A stretch of 64,000 nt of DNA from Microcyclospora pomicola (Eukaryota; Ascomycota; Dothideomycetes; Capnodiales): positions 1-64,000 of the forward strand of contig NHNY01000021.1 in assembly GCA_002786065.1 (NCBI GenBank). Direction: 5' to 3'. Below the pieces are notes generated by a model. That model was not told the origin of the DNA, made no database searches, and saw only the letters and a list, made by a program, of their open reading frames with translations. Shown piece after piece: positions 10,640-23,220 of this stretch; within the stretch, counting starts at the first letter, position 1, and each line of letters opens with the position of its first letter. A program made the position numbers and the translations under genes.

Positions 10640-11650
10640 TCACCCCTGTTCGCGCACACATCGAGGACACATGCACTGAAACCCCCAGACACCTTGCAAC
10701 CTCGCCCGTCTAGCTTCCAGATCCAGATCCCTCTCATCGCCCCCCAAGTAAGTGATGCAACACTGCTCTCCTGGCTGAACATCCCGAGCAGCCGCGAACT
10801 CCCAACACCGTCTCACGCGCCGCTTCCTGATATTCGGCTCGCAGGAGTGGTTGAAGTAGCTCGCGGACGGGTAGATGGCATAGCCCATGTACTCCTCGAG
10901 ATCCTCGCCGCCCGAGCGGATGCCGAAGGCATTGTGGCTGCCGGCGGCGACCATGGTCTTGCAGATCGTGCTTTGGTCGACACTCGTGAGCGCTGGCGGG
11001 AGGATGGACATCAGCTGCACGAAACTGTCGCAATGCGTCACGAGATCGGCAGCGCTCGAGTACGGCCGCTCGTCCATCGCTAGAGACGAGATCTCGTCAT
11101 GCCAATGCTGCGGAGAGCGGTGATGTTGCAAGATGCCAGCCAGGAAAAAGCCCATGTGGTCGACCTCGATATGGCCAGAATGCCGATTTTGCGATTTGCC
11201 ATTCTTTTTGTTCGCTCGCTCACGTAAAGTCGTCACTTGCTTTCGCGCAGCGTCCCATGCGGCGGCGATCTCGTCTGGTCCCGGCCGCGGACCAGTGAAC
11301 GATAGTGATTCATGGTTGCCAGCTTTACTCCGGGCTTGCACAAGAGCATGCAATATTCGCCACGACTCGACGCCAAGCTCACCTTGGTCGGTGTACCAGT
11401 CGGTTCTGCAGTCTGGGGTGCAAAAGACTTTCCCTGAGGTATTGTCGCGAACGGGCAACGTCCGTCCACGGTCGTAAGCGAAGCATTGGGCGCATACTTC
11501 CTTGCGGTATTCCTTGATCACGACGTGTGCTGCTGGTGATGGGCTTTCGAGAATCACCGTCCCAGCCGGTATTTTCTGCGCAGCAATGACGCCTCGCCCT
11601 GCATCGTGGATCTCCTCGACACGAAAGTAGGTGGAAGAAGGCGGACTCAT
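10640..11650 (-). CDS. SMYD/Set6-type SET-domain protein
   Basis: A 336-residue single-exon protein. A split SET domain begins with FRVEEIHDAGRGVIAAQKIPAGTVI (residues 9-33), which is the SET-N strand pair. A Cys-rich insertion, CAQC at 53-56 and later FCTPDC at 77-81, is a reduced MYND-like zinc site. The SET-C core is YFNHSCEPNI at 265-274, containing the NHSCxPN motif that contacts S-adenosylmethionine. It is followed by ITYLG and a post-SET FQCMCPRC motif (Cys 326, 328, 331). This arrangement matches fungal SMYD-like proteins such as yeast Set6, which are lysine methyltransferases or suspected ones. The motif residues expected for an active enzyme are visible. The substrate cannot be inferred. 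The gene is intronless and flanked by short intergenic spaces. Confidence 0.85.
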   Translation of the reverse strand: MSPPSSTYFRVEEIHDAGRGVIAAQKIPAGTVILESPSPAAHVVIKEYRKEVCAQCFAYDRGRTLPVRDNTSGKVFCTPDCRTDWYTDQGELGVESWRILHALVQARSKAGNHESLSFTGPRPGPDEIAAAWDAARKQVTTLRERANKKNGKSQNRHSGHIEVDHMGFFLAGILQHHRSPQHWHDEISSLAMDERPYSSAADLVTHCDSFVQLMSILPPALTSVDQSTICKTMVAAGSHNAFGIRSGGEDLEEYMGYAIYPSASYFNHSCEPNIRKRRVRRCWEFAAARDVQPGEQCCITYLGGDERDLDLEARRARLQGVWGFQCMCPRCVREQG

Positions 11651-12016
11651 CGATGTATGTATTGCCGACGTAGAAGGACGGAGACTGAGATCTCTGTGGC
11701 GAACGCACGGACGTGTCGCTGTTTCGACACAATCGCCATGAGATACATCAAAGTATGCTGCTCACACGTATACGTGGAATTAAGATGGGGATGATTGATC
11801 TTATGAACGGTTCAGAGTGATATACAGCCTCATCTCTCGCTAGGTATGCACAAGACAAAATCAGAAGTACCATAATCTGGCGACGAATTCCTAAGGTAGC
11901 CAGTGTGACCCGTAACGCCGCGCTATGTATCAAATGTCGTAAACATGCCACCTCGCGTCCTTGCAACGTGAACCATGCATTCACCGGGTATGCTTTACAA
12001 TGAACAAGTGCCAATA
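11651..12016. other. Intergenic spacer, SET gene 5' side
   Basis: About 370 bp between two minus-strand genes. No ORF or site stands out. Confidence 0.4.
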
Positions 12017-13760
12017 CTATCGAGCAACAGGGAAGATCCCTCTCAAAGCCTTCCGCCACGCTGGAGTTCTTTGTGATTCTGCAAGGTCGGGGTCAGTAGG
12101 CGCAGCATCTCTGCCGAGCATAGCGATAGCTCGTTGTCTTGCCCACTCCCTGCGACCAAGACCTGATGAAGGTTGCATCGTAGGTTGCTGGGCTTCCGAC
12201 TCAGAGTCATTTGAATGTACTCCGTCTGCATTCCGAGGTTGTGCGGTCATCTCTGTCAGGACAGGTTGGCCGTCGGCGGCGGAGGACGAGGTCAGTCGAT
12301 CGCCACGTCGCGTGCTTGAGAACCCCGACAACACGCGCGCCTGGAGTCTGGTTCCGAAATAATTGCTGTTGAACTCATCTCTACCTTCCACAGTACCGGA
12401 CTGTGCATCTCTGCCATCACTTGCGCTTACGCGCTCACGCATCCTGCGCATCACTCTTTCACGCCTGACCATTGCATTTGTAACTGCGCGCGGACAGTAA
12501 CCTATGGGGAGCGCACTTCGTTTACAGATTGGACAAAGACTGCTGTTGTCGCGGAGAAACGTGTCGACACATTCCGGGTGGAAAATGTGATGGCAAGGCA
12601 GCTCACGAACGATGCTGCCATCGTCGTTTGCACTCCCTGGAACGAAATCATCCAGACAGATGGCACAAGTGGGCTGCTGGAGTGGTGAGGGGTGATAGCT
12701 TGATTCGCGCGTCGGAGCTGGAGCGGGAAGGGCGGTAGAGCTTTTCATTCCTCTTGGTGAAAGGCTCGTCGCGACTGATGCTCTCTTTGCGGCCGCTGGC
12801 GTTCCCTGCGTTGTATGCGATTTGGCAGGCGACCCAGTACCATAGGTGTATAGAGGCATTTTGTCGAGCAAAGCCTGCGGAACAGTAAGACGTTTGATAC
12901 CGAGCAGCTCCAGGTCGACTTCTCCGTTCGCTACTCTTCGACGTAGATTTTGGCGCCGTCGCCGCTGGATCAGGTGCATGAGGAGAGAGGTGATTGCGAT
13001 CACGGCCAGCAGTATGCCGAGCACGATCAAGAGGAAGACCCAGAGACTCGGTAGCGAACTAACATCTCCTGTCGAACGGCATCATCAGCATCCTCTCCTA
13101 CCACCCTGAGACTCATAAGATCTGCTCACCTGTATCAAAAATTGCAGCTAGCCGCACGTAATCCCGCGAATCGAACGACTCCGTCAAGTTGTGTCCGTAG
13201 GGAGCATCTGTCATGTTGCCAGAATACAACGCAAGGTTCGACATGACAAGGCTTGCATCATCTCCAGGTATAGCATATACGGGGAAGTTGTTCTGGCTCT
13301 TCCAAGCACCATTATCTCCCAGACCCCATCGATTGTCATTCGCCGCAGGAGGCTCATCTGATCCGCTATCTGGTAGAAAGAAGACGAAAGCCTGAGGAGA
13401 GACCTGCCGTGCTGCGGCTAGATACTCCTGTGTGCAGACGGGATCAAGCCAGGGCGCGATCGCGAGTGTTCCATCATAGCCACTTGGTAGCTCCGCATAC
13501 CGTGTTACATTGGAGGGGACGTATGGAGCGCTTGCATTGATGCACGAGCTATCTGAATCCAGATCGGGGACGAAGAACAGCCAGGGATGTTGGGTGCTTG
13601 ACCCGGCGCCGGTGGTAGAAAGCGTGCGTATTGAGCCGAATGCGATCGTGTATTGCGAAGAGTAGTTTGCGGGGATCTGCTGGATGTCATTCGGGTCCTG
13701 ACCTGCCACGTCTGGGTTGGGGAGGACGAGCGGACCAGTCTGGAGGGCGGTGACAGACAT
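12017..13760 (-). CDS. PA-TM-RING type E3 ubiquitin ligase
   Basis: Two certain exons, 13760-13130 and 13068-12017, with a 61-bp intron (GTGAGC donor, GACAG acceptor), give about 560 residues from the ATG at 13760. Residues 1-210 form a luminal-type domain with N-glycosylation sequons (NYSS, NASA, NVTR, NMTD, NLTE) and an FVFFLPDSGS segment compatible with a degraded protease-associated fold. A strong membrane helix, LWVFLLIVLGILLAVIAI, lies at about 219-236, followed by an RRRR stop-transfer. A RING-H2 finger lies at 345-393 (CAIC, then CHHIFHPEC, then CPIC). The family acts in the vacuole/endosome or ER ubiquitination of membrane cargo. A signal peptide is expected but absent from this start. 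An upstream exon at 13922-13842, joined by a 41-bp intron to 13799, keeps frame but gives no clear signal sequence. Head to head with NGG1. Confidence 0.78.
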
Positions 13761-14437
13761 GACGCCGGATCGTGGAGGCAGTTGACAGCAGCGCAAGAGC
13801 TAGGCAGGCATGACAATAATTGCAGAATCGTGAGCTCTCACGGCTCGCGACGACGTGGTGCAGCCGGGGAGGAGGTATGTATGCGGCGGGTTCGAGTGGC
13901 GAGGGTTGAAGAGTAGTGACATGATGATGGTGTGGACATGACTAGCCAAGTCCACCTTCTTCCGGGCGAGGTGGCGGGATGTCCTCGGAACTTGCAGGCG
14001 CGTGCATTCAAGATCTCTGTGAACGATCGAAGGATCTTCCGGTGTGGTATGCCGATTCTCAACTGACCACGCACGCATTGGCGCATCATGAATAGTTGTT
14101 GTTGGCACCGCAATGCGTTCGTATGAATATTCCCCATACAGCTCTTCGTTCAAACAGAACGTTCGGCTGGTCGGCTTCCGCACGGAATCGAGGAACGAGG
14201 AGGCCGTAGAGATATTGAGTTTGGGGCGCCGTTGCCCGCAAGCGGCATGCTAAGCTTTGTAACGTGCGCCGATCACCTGAAGACTACAAGTCCGAGTGAC
14301 AGTGTGGAGAAGTCACTGCACTTGATAACCTACACCACATACCCGCGCATTGATGTAGCATTCCCCCACCGTCACGGTCTTCGAAACGCACGGGTACAGT
14401 CCAGCCATATCGGAATTGCTCATGGGCCGAAGCAGTC
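13761..14437. other. Bidirectional promoter between RING gene and NGG1
   Basis: Up to about 680 bp shared by divergent genes. It may hold one or more 5' exons of the RING gene. No TATA box is obvious on either side. Confidence 0.45.
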
Positions 14438-16676
14438 ATGCCTGCGACCGCGTCCAAGAAGGGCTCCAAGTCTGGGGCTGCGCGCGAACAAAGGTCGACC
14501 TCCCGGCATAGCACTCCAGTATCTGCCCTCACTGATACCACAGCTCCTCCAACACCGGTCATGGCGACTCCGACTTCTGTGGCGGCCATGCCACGCGAGA
14601 CCGCGTACCTGCATACATCCACGGCCGCGCTTATCTCCCAGGATCCCAGTATTGAGACCATGATTGAGGGCAAGTCCAGCTCCAAACCCGGCGATCCGCC
14701 TTCATCGCGAGATCTGCATGCTCTTCATGACAAGATACGGGACAGCGTGAACAAGTTCATGGGCAAGCGGAGTGAGATCTGCGACAGATCGTTACGGCAA
14801 TTGATGCAGAAACGGAAGGAGAGAATCCAGGCAGAACAAGAAGAAGAGATTGCACGGCAACAGGATGAAGCGGCACGAATCAAAAGAGAAGATGAAGACA
14901 CTGACAAGAAGAAGACTAAGAAACCGGGGCGAAAGCGAAGTCACGACGAAATGGAGATTGACCAGGATGAGGACAAGAAGGATAATCTACCTAACGTAGG
15001 CGCACATGGCCTAGCGCGTCAGGACGGTGTTGCGGTACATGAAGGTGAGTGCACTGTGAATCTCCCTTCTGTCTTCCCTGGTCACGTGATTTGTATCGCG
15101 TCAACCATAGTTGAGAATGTGTTGTCGTACCTTAGCGTACCAGGACGAGTTGTATGCAAGTCGAGAATCGCGAACCTTTCGGTCGCTGCACCTCATCTTG
15201 CATATCCGTCGCAGACTCAAGGGTAGAAGCATATTCAGGATGGCACCAAATAAGCGCAAGCGCAAGCACCAGTCCATAGAATCGCGGCTAAACACTTCAG
15301 ATGCAGGCATTCAAGCGCCACCGTCGCCTCCGATCCATCAAGGCACGGTCGCGATAGACCCTCTTGATGTGGCTCCTTCATCGCCTTCGGACTCGGAAGG
15401 GTCGCGAAAAGACCCGCCCTCGATGATCCCCCTTTACGAGCGCATCTATGGTGCCGATCCGACGAAATTCGACGATCCTACCGTTTATGACATCCGACCA
15501 CTGACTGACGACATGAGCGACGACGACAAGCGCGATATTCTGAACGTCCTTCACTGGCCAGAAAGCGACCTACGACACTTGACCGCCGGTGACCCACCCG
15601 ACCAGGATTTCAGTAATGCCAAGCCAGCCAATCAAGTAAACTTCTCTACTTTCCAGACAGCCATCGAGCCGTACATCAGACTTCTTACAGAAGAAGACGT
15701 GGCGACGCTGAAGGAGCGGGGTGATCGGCTCACCCCATATGTCATCCCTGCCTTAGGACCCAAGGGCTATAAAGACGTCTGGGCAGCTGAAGAAGGGTTG
15801 ACTGGTATCGAGCCACCAGCAGTCTCTCATCTGAGCGCGAATGAAGCCAGAGGGTCCATGGAGGAGATGGACGACAACATGGCTGAGAACGACGAGCTGA
15901 GCATGGGTCCGGTGATGAGTAGACTCCTTTCAATCACGCGTCCAGCTCCGACCTCCACTCGTCACGATGAAGAGACCACCGACGCTAACGGCGACATATC
16001 CATGACGAACGGCGATATGGATATGGAGAGCTCGATGCTGGCCGGAGCCACAGAGGACTCACAACAACAAAAGCCACTCACATGCCTTCCACCTGACGCG
16101 CCACGGCCCACGAATCTACCAAATTTGGATTACGACACGCTCGATCAACGCATGCTACAAGAACTTCGATACATCGGGATTCTAGGGACCAACGACCTCA
16201 CAGACTACGACGCCCAAAACGATGACGAAGTCTGCGCCCGCCTCCGCACGCTCCAGCACGAACTCCGCACGGTCGCCGCGACCAACAACGCACGCAAGCT
16301 CCGCGTCCTCGAGCTGACGGAAGAGCGCATGGCGATGCAGGAGTACGCCAACATCGCCGACGATCTCGACAACCAGGTCAACGCCGCATATCTCAAGCGC
16401 AACCGCAGCCTCGCGAAGCCCAGCAACAAGAAGAACGCGCAGCAACGTGCGGGCCAGAAGGGCGTCGCGGGCGTCGCGACGGGCCGTGGCGTCAGCGACG
16501 GGGTGCGCGCGCTCATGCAAAAACGCCGCGACTGGGTTGATATGGTCGGCCCCGTCGTCGAGTACGGCAAGCCGCGCATCCCGGACGAGGACGAGACGAT
16601 CTTCGGCGAGGAGGCGATGAAGCGCTTGCGCGAGGCGGAGATGGAGGCGGAGATGGCTGAGGCCGATGCCGAGTGA
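14438..16676 (+). CDS. NGG1: SAGA/ADA coactivator subunit Ngg1 (Ada3)
   Basis: Two exons, 14438-15044 and 15136-16676, with a 91-bp intron, give about 715 residues. Ngg1/Ada3 links Gcn5 and Ada2 in the histone acetyltransferase module of SAGA. The N-terminal half has a coiled coil around ICDRSLRQLMQKRKERIQAEQEEE, an NLS-like KKTKKPGRKRS, and GAHGLARQDGVAVHE immediately before the intron. After the junction come AYQDELYASRESRTF and KRKRKHQSIESRL. The C-terminal Ada3 domain is clear: LPPDAPRPTNLPNLDYDTL, then LDQRMLQELRYIGIL, a long helical region (ELRTVAATNNARKLRVLEL), and finally MQKRRDWVDMVGPV near the end. The acceptor TTAG at 15132-15135 was chosen because it restores frame and the known AYQDELYA-like sequence. 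The intron contains GTCACGTGA. Confidence 0.9.
15081..15089. promoter_or_regulatory. E-box GTCACGTGA inside NGG1 intron
   Basis: A CACGTG core with GTC/A flanks within the only intron of NGG1. It could be chance or an intronic regulatory site. Confidence 0.25.
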
Positions 16677-17976
16677 GCGGTCGTGGTTGTCGAGTCTCTT
16701 GCTTTTCATCGGAGGTGCCACGGGACGAATTCTGCTTCTGCTCTGTTTTTGTCTAGGCGCGTTGGTCTACAACGTTGACGTACGGTGCTTAACGTTCACC
16801 TCATCTTATTCTTATTAGCGGGAGGAGCACCGGGGGGTATAGATGCATGATGATATGATGCACTGAACGCAAGGAAAGGGCGCATAAGGAGATCCAAATT
16901 GGGAAAGTGGTAACGGCGATTGAATTGTATATTTTAGATTGCCAGTAACGAAACCACGATCTTCTCCCAAACACGCATCTGCTGTAGAGATACATGCGCA
17001 TATAGGAGAACACCCAAACGGGACTGCCGAGCGACAAAACCCGCATATGTAGCTCAGTGACCTCCCTGTACTTGTCTCCCCACCCTTCCATCTTTGTTGA
17101 GCGCGGCTGTCTGTTTTGACAGCAGCCTCGCACGCATCTTCAAGTCGCACGTCGTCGCGCAAGCTCGCGTTGGGCCGCTCGAGTGGTCACGCAGGGCTGG
17201 ATTCGGCTGGCGAAATGGCGGCCGCGTCGTGGACGATGATGAGACGGCATGCTACAGTATGAGACAGCGCATGTGCCGGGATGGGTAGGTCAGGTAAGGC
17301 AGAGATGGTAGAGCAGGGCACGTTGTGCTGTTTGCACACCCCAGCTATGTGTTGGCGCTGATCTGGCTCGGCAGACGGATGGCTGATTGGTCTGTGTTCG
17401 GGCTGCCTCGGACAGGGGTTGGCCAAAAGACTGATGGAAGACATCGGTGCGCGTGCTACGCTTATCGCTTGCAGTCTGTGCTTCGCTAATGCGATATACC
17501 GCAGAGTTTCTGGTCAAACGACGATCCTCGCTCCTGTTTATGGGTAGTGCTGACCTTGATGGACGTCAAGTATTCTGCGCACACCGTTATCACCTCCGGT
17601 GGAAGTGGTATTGTGGATGTCGAGGCGCTGCGGAAACACAACGCTCAATTGGCGTGACTTTCTGCGTGCAATGACAGGATGGCCGCACAAAACTCGGGTA
17701 TCACTTGAGGTGTCGGCAAGCGACGTAGAACAGGGGGCTCTGTGTGCTTCTACAGAGCTGGTCAAGTTACCAGGGCCGTGCTACTCTCTACCGTAAGGCA
17801 TCGAGCCGACTGTAACACCCGTCGGTACATGAATCGTACGTGCGACACGTTTTGATAACAGCGCTAGCCTCGTTGATGCCCGACGACCGGAATACCTTTT
17901 TGAGAAGAGGCAGACTCATAGCCACGTGATGTGTATATCGACGCCTGAACATCTGTACCTCGTGCGTAGAAAGAAC
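16677..17976. other. Intergenic between convergent NGG1 and MDM12
   Basis: About 1.3 kb with no recognisable gene. Both ends should carry 3' UTRs. A CACGTG lies at 17923-17928. Confidence 0.45.
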
Positions 17977-19122
17977 TCAGACCAAGAAAGTCCAGAAGCT
18001 CGGATACACGAACTCGTCCTCGAAGATGCGCTGCACCTGCTCGAGCACGAAGCGCTCGATCTTGCCAACGTTCTTCAAGACTGGCTTACTGCTATCAGCT
18101 TCGCCCATCTCAGTCTCGATCTTGATGTCTTCCAGCAAGGCTCCTACTCGGTGTGGCGCTGCGGAGCCATGCGTATGTTGCTGGCCGGCTGGCGAGTCGA
18201 GCACATTGTCACCGCCAACTAGCGCCTCCGCATCTTCGGGAGCGAGGAAGCATAGATGCGCTCGCTTTTTGATGTAAGCCACGATGCCAACGCCATCAAA
18301 TGTGAGCCCTGTGATGTTCAGTTTAAGCGGAATGCCCACGAAACTAGGCATCGGATAATCCAAGAAGACATCTGCTGTGAGTGATAGGCGGACATCTCCT
18401 GTATATGTGACATGGAAGACGACCTGCATATCTTCTGGGCTGCGTTCGCGAAGCGGTGCTGAGGGAGTGGCATCGTCGATCTCGTCCGACACTGCGGAAC
18501 CATGCCGTTGGTCGAAATAACTTTGATCTCGTGATGTCGGCCGCGAGGGTGGAGTAGCCGTCGTTGGTGGGGTCACCGAGCTGAAAGACTCTGCATGGTG
18601 GTGATGAGGTTGAATCCTAGAGGACTGGAAATGAGCCCCTGCCACCGCAGCCAATGGGGTCTGAGTTCCAGAAAGCCCAGCGCCCAAAGGCAGATGGAAA
18701 TAGCCCATGTTCGGCGTGGGTCCAAGGAAGCCTGGTGTTGCACCTCGAGTCATCGGTTGACCTCCAACCTGAAATGGCAGGTCTCTATGTGAGCCGCCTG
18801 TGATAGGTCCGTCGACCTTTGCCTCCCGGTTCAAACCCTTGACATGCGTGGCAGGCTGGTCGGTTTCGCCATGCTCGCCATTAGACGAGGTAGTATCAGC
18901 ATCGTCAGTCTCGTAAAAGTCCGGCAGTGGATCACAGATATCTTTCAGGACGATCTGAGGAGCAACAGACCCAAACTCGAAGGAGTGGACGGCCACCGAT
19001 CGAATTAGCTTGGGGAACGGGATTTGCTGAAAGCGTTCATGGATGAAGTCTCGGATACCCTCCGCCAGAGCATCACCATCGGGACCCTCCGTCAGCTTTT
19101 TCCAGTCAATGTCAACCGACAT
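17977..19122 (-). CDS. MDM12: ERMES complex subunit Mdm12
   Basis: A 381-residue single-exon protein. Mdm12 is a soluble SMP-domain lipid-transfer subunit that bridges Mmm1 in the ER with Mdm34/Mdm10 in the mitochondrial outer membrane. The start MSVDIDWKKL is the classic Mdm12 N-terminus. It is followed by IRDFIHERFQQIPFPKLI and SVAVHSFEFGSVAPQIVLKDICDPLPDFY (residues about 40-73). A Ser/Pro/His-rich insertion typical of filamentous fungi spans about 75-235. The rest of the SMP fold resumes with DMQVVFHVTYTGDVRLSLTADV and then FVGIPLKLNITGLTFDGVGIVAYI. It closes with GKIERFVLEQVQRIFEDEFVYPSFWTFLV, the conserved C-terminus. The frame is open further upstream to 19299 without an ATG that fits the family, so 19122 is the start. 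Confidence 0.95.
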   Translation of the reverse strand: MSVDIDWKKLTEGPDGDALAEGIRDFIHERFQQIPFPKLIRSVAVHSFEFGSVAPQIVLKDICDPLPDFYETDDADTTSSNGEHGETDQPATHVKGLNREAKVDGPITGGSHRDLPFQVGGQPMTRGATPGFLGPTPNMGYFHLPLGAGLSGTQTPLAAVAGAHFQSSRIQPHHHHAESFSSVTPPTTATPPSRPTSRDQSYFDQRHGSAVSDEIDDATPSAPLRERSPEDMQVVFHVTYTGDVRLSLTADVFLDYPMPSFVGIPLKLNITGLTFDGVGIVAYIKKRAHLCFLAPEDAEALVGGDNVLDSPAGQQHTHGSAAPHRVGALLEDIKIETEMGEADSSKPVLKNVGKIERFVLEQVQRIFEDEFVYPSFWTFLV

Positions 19123-20777
19123 GATCTGTCGACGGCGAAAGTGGGTGGTGGCTGACGACACAAAGGTGTTGGAGTGACAGGCAAGAAGTGAGGTTGTTGA
19201 GGTCCGTGCGTTCGACAGTTCTACCGTGCGAGCATCGACCGCCCGCAATATGGCAACGTGAACAAGGCGTCGTCCATCTGCCCATACCTCAGCCGTCACA
19301 TCACGTACAGTCCAGACATAGTCGTCCTCAGCGTCTGGCGAGGTCTGCGTTAGGTCAAGATGTACGAAGCTCGCATGCTTGCATCTCGTCGGTCCTGTGA
19401 CGTCTACATTGGGCCATAGTGGCCAGCAGCATAGCTAGTCTGTGCCTGCCTGCATGTACATCACGGCACATGCACATGCACATGCAATAGCGAGCATTTC
19501 ATGCATGATTCCGCTGTCAAGCGGTCTTCCGGTTTGACCGTATCGCGGGAAGTATTTACGGTAGCTAGGATCTTGCTGCCGCACGGTCGAGAAGATTAGA
19601 GTCTGCTTGTCTACTGCCTAGGATTCGACTGCCAGCCGTGTGTATATGCACTCTGATCTGACTTATGCGCCAGGGTTATTGTTGGTTGTGCGTCTGCATG
19701 ACTTGAGCCAGCGATCCCCACTGGATTCTGCAGCAGCAGGCGAAGTGGCCATTGGAGATGAGCCGATCCAGAGTCGAGTCCTTGTCCTCGACGGTGAGAA
19801 GGGCCGAGTGACGGTGTTAGTGCTTGCCAATATTTTGCTTCGTGAAGAGCCATCGAGCTTGCCTTCCCACGATCTGGGTTCACCAAGCATATACAGATGC
19901 AGTGAGATGATTGTGCGGTTAAGGAAGAGTTTCAGAATTGATCTGTGCCTTGCTTCAAGCGAGGCAATGCGAGCTCAAAGCGCCAACTGAACCACCATCC
20001 AATTCCTTGCAAACTTCCAAAGCTGCTCGTCGAGATATAACAAGAATCGAAGGGCATTGCAACCCGTGATCTGCACCTCCCGATGCTTCCCAGCCCCAAC
20101 GCCGTGCAATGTCGTAGCAACAAATAGTTCCGATGAATCTCCTGGTATATAGCCCTTCACATCAGAAAAGCTGTTTGGGTCGCCCTGTGAAGTGATACCG
20201 CCTGCCGTCGTCTCCTCTGGATGAGGTGGAAATGTTAGCCATGATCTAAAGTGATGCGACGTGCTAAGCGTACTTCTCTCGCGCTATCGTGCGCCAGTAC
20301 ATCGCGAACATCTCTGCTCGTGCATGACCGTCCGCTGGTTGTTCACGCCACAATTCGTACGCTTGGATGTAGCGCATGGCGTCTTGTCGATTTTGGTGTG
20401 CGTACAAGCGTAGATGTGAGTGACCTGAGTGCACATGTTCGGTTTGTGGCGATCTGGAATGGCGAATGTCAGCAATCGCGTTGCATCTCTGCGCCCAGGA
20501 CCGGGCTGGGTAGGTCGGGGATTTTTACATGATGACCAGAATACACGCTCCTTGTTCTTGGGTGCATGGCAGGACACGGGGACATGAGCTCGGTGGACAG
20601 CGGCCCCGAAGTTGATTTTATACGTGGTCGACGAGCTCATGGACCCCAGCCTGTGGTCCGGGACAAACACCGAGCAGGACGCGACGTAGCAAGCAAACAC
20701 ACTGTGAGGCACAGCGAGCGGGTGCTGGAGACCAGGGACGCAGGTAAGCGAGCTGCAGGTGGAAGCAAGGAGGGCAT

Positions 20778-20797
20778 GTCAGGTCAGGTCAGGTCAG
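20778..20797. repeat. GTCAG x4 tandem repeat
   Basis: Four perfect tandem copies of the pentamer GTCAG in the gene-poor stretch. Simple repeat. Confidence 0.7.
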
Positions 20798-23220
20798 TCT
20801 CACAGTGGTCGTCATGTTTTTCCTCCGGGAGCAGTATCGTATGTGCTGGGGAACCCTGGGGGGGTAGCAAGAGAAGCTTTCGAGCCTACGACGGGGGGAG
20901 CGGACGGAGGAAGCGTAATAAGCCGGCCTCCACTCGGCTCTCGAATGAAGATCCGGCTCGTGGATGCGGACGTCTCCACTGGTGCGCGCGCAAAATCAAC
21001 ATCATCGGCATCATTCGACGGGCATCAAACGCTGGCGAGTGGGAAACGAAAGCGCACATGATGGAATGAGCCCAGGCTTCCCGGGCCCGGCCGAGTCACC
21101 CAAAGTCGTCAGACAATAATCATGACAATTACAAGAATTGTACCGTAGAACACCATGGATCGGATAAGCGTGCACCGCCATTCTTCTAGATCTACCATTC
21201 GGGGAACAGGCAAGCCACTGGTCGAGCATCCGCACCCAAACCGGCCATCCACCCGCCCAGCCAAGGAGCAGCTTATGATGATTAGCCTCTCGTGGTGTGC
21301 TCGAGCATCTCCAGTAGCAGCATGAGACGAACCAACCACGACCCCTGGGGGTTGAGACGGGCGCATTCCACCAAGTGCCAGCAGCAACATGGTCAAGCGC
21401 CCGCGCCGGCACTTCCCTGACCTCGAACCCTTTTTGCCTGCCTACGTCGCCCATTGGGTTCGTCTGTTGTTCGTACCGGCCGACCCGCGCAACGACAGTC
21501 TCATCACCTCGCCATCACACTGGCAACTGGATGTTGGCGACCAGAACAAGGAACCCAGCCAGGAACTTGTCACGGATGATAATGATGGCCGCGATCTCAT
21601 CGTCGGCTGCAACGTTCCGAGTCATGCTCGAGGCGAGTCGCCTTCGCGTCCGTATGGCTCCGGCTCGCACTACTTGGGTGGGTGTGCACGATGTGATGTG
21701 ATGTGGTAACATGGCATATCTATACCTCTTTCACTGACCATCACACGCCTGCGAGCTCTGATCTCACCCATTATGCTGACGGAACATGATTACTTCTTGG
21801 CAGTTCAGCGTCTCGTCTTGCATGCCATCTCTCAAGGCACCCGAGGTCTATCATGTACTCAAATTCAGCAGACGCAGACTTCTGTGAAGGTCTCTGAGCT
21901 GTGTCAGTCTTGGCGGTCGGACTATGGCCCTGGTCATCATCGAACCATGTCAGGCTGTAACACATAGCGCACCTCTCCTGTTTCCGTAACACGACTGACA
22001 ACTTTTGAGTGCCACCGAGCTGTCAGACGCTGTGGCTGGACCTGTCGGTGCAACCTGGTCTCAGAAACAGACATGCAACCGCGAGTCTTCCATCACTCAC
22101 ATCATCTGATACAAAGGAATGAGCTCGTGCAATCCGCGAAGCCAAACTTCTCGTCTCGACCACGGAAGTGCTTGTGCTTAGACAGGTATAGGCACAGGTT
22201 CGAAGACCGTTCGGAAATTTTCGTCCGTTCAATCAGAATCACCAAAGATGTGAAACCTTGGTGCTTACGGTACAGACTTGATACATGCCTCGTCCAATGG
22301 AGTGCTCAGCGACACTCCGATGAAGTCGAGGCCACGAATGCGACCTGTTGATACGTACGAACAACCAGCAATGGAAGAGTCGCCTGCCTTCCTGGTGCTT
22401 ACCACAAACGTTATTCATGCCCAACAAATGGATGTCGCAATCCTGAATGTCGGTCACACACCACAAATTCATCACTTCTCCATCTCCACGTCCGGTATGC
22501 ACAGCGACCGGAGGTGCGTGAGCAGCGTGACCGCACCTTGCTGCAGTCGCGTGATGCCAAGCACCGACAACTTTTCCTCTTCGTACCATTGCACGCGTTG
22601 CCGATCCAGTAAGGCGTGGAGTCGAAGTCGAAACGTTTTTTGGACACGTGCTCTGCCATTACTGAACTGCGTCGCAAACCACGAATGAGAGAAGTGCGCC
22701 ACCAGCCAGTCCGACGTTTGTGGCTTCGGTCAGACCGCACCCTGTGACACTATCTTTGGCGTTGATACTCAAGGGTATATCGTTATTCCCACATCACTTA
22801 CGTACAGATCCCTTCTACTCCACAAGCACCGAGGTGTTGTAGCATCCTGCAGACAACAACCCCCCGCTATTCCCAGCGATGATGTTTTCACTAACACTCG
22901 CGACTCACCCACACGCTTCGAGCCGAGGCTTTCCGATCGCATCCCGCATTCTCATGCGGACAAGCAGCTATCATATCCGCAAGAACATGTCATTGGCCCT
23001 GATGCGAGCAGTTCGCTGCACTGCTCCGACCTGTTTTCGTTACCCTCGACAACAATTCGTTTTCGTTGCATCTGGCCAAGGGATGGCTGGCAATCCGTGG
23101 CTGATCATAGGTCGATGATCCATCTATCTCACGATGGCTTCCGTATCCAATACTCGCGCATGGCTGGCGTCACAACCACCAACTCCTCTCCCGCTCGGGC
23201 TCGAGAGTATACGTGGTGGG

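Noticed and set aside
16182-16721. Minus-strand frame opposite the NGG1 C-terminus
   Set aside because: Antisense shadow of a GC-rich coding end. The Ada3 motifs on the plus strand explain the openness.
20566-21069. Plus-strand 167-codon frame in the gene-poor stretch
   Set aside because: Low-information, Arg/Gly/Ser-rich translation that overlaps competing frames, with no promoter or family signal.
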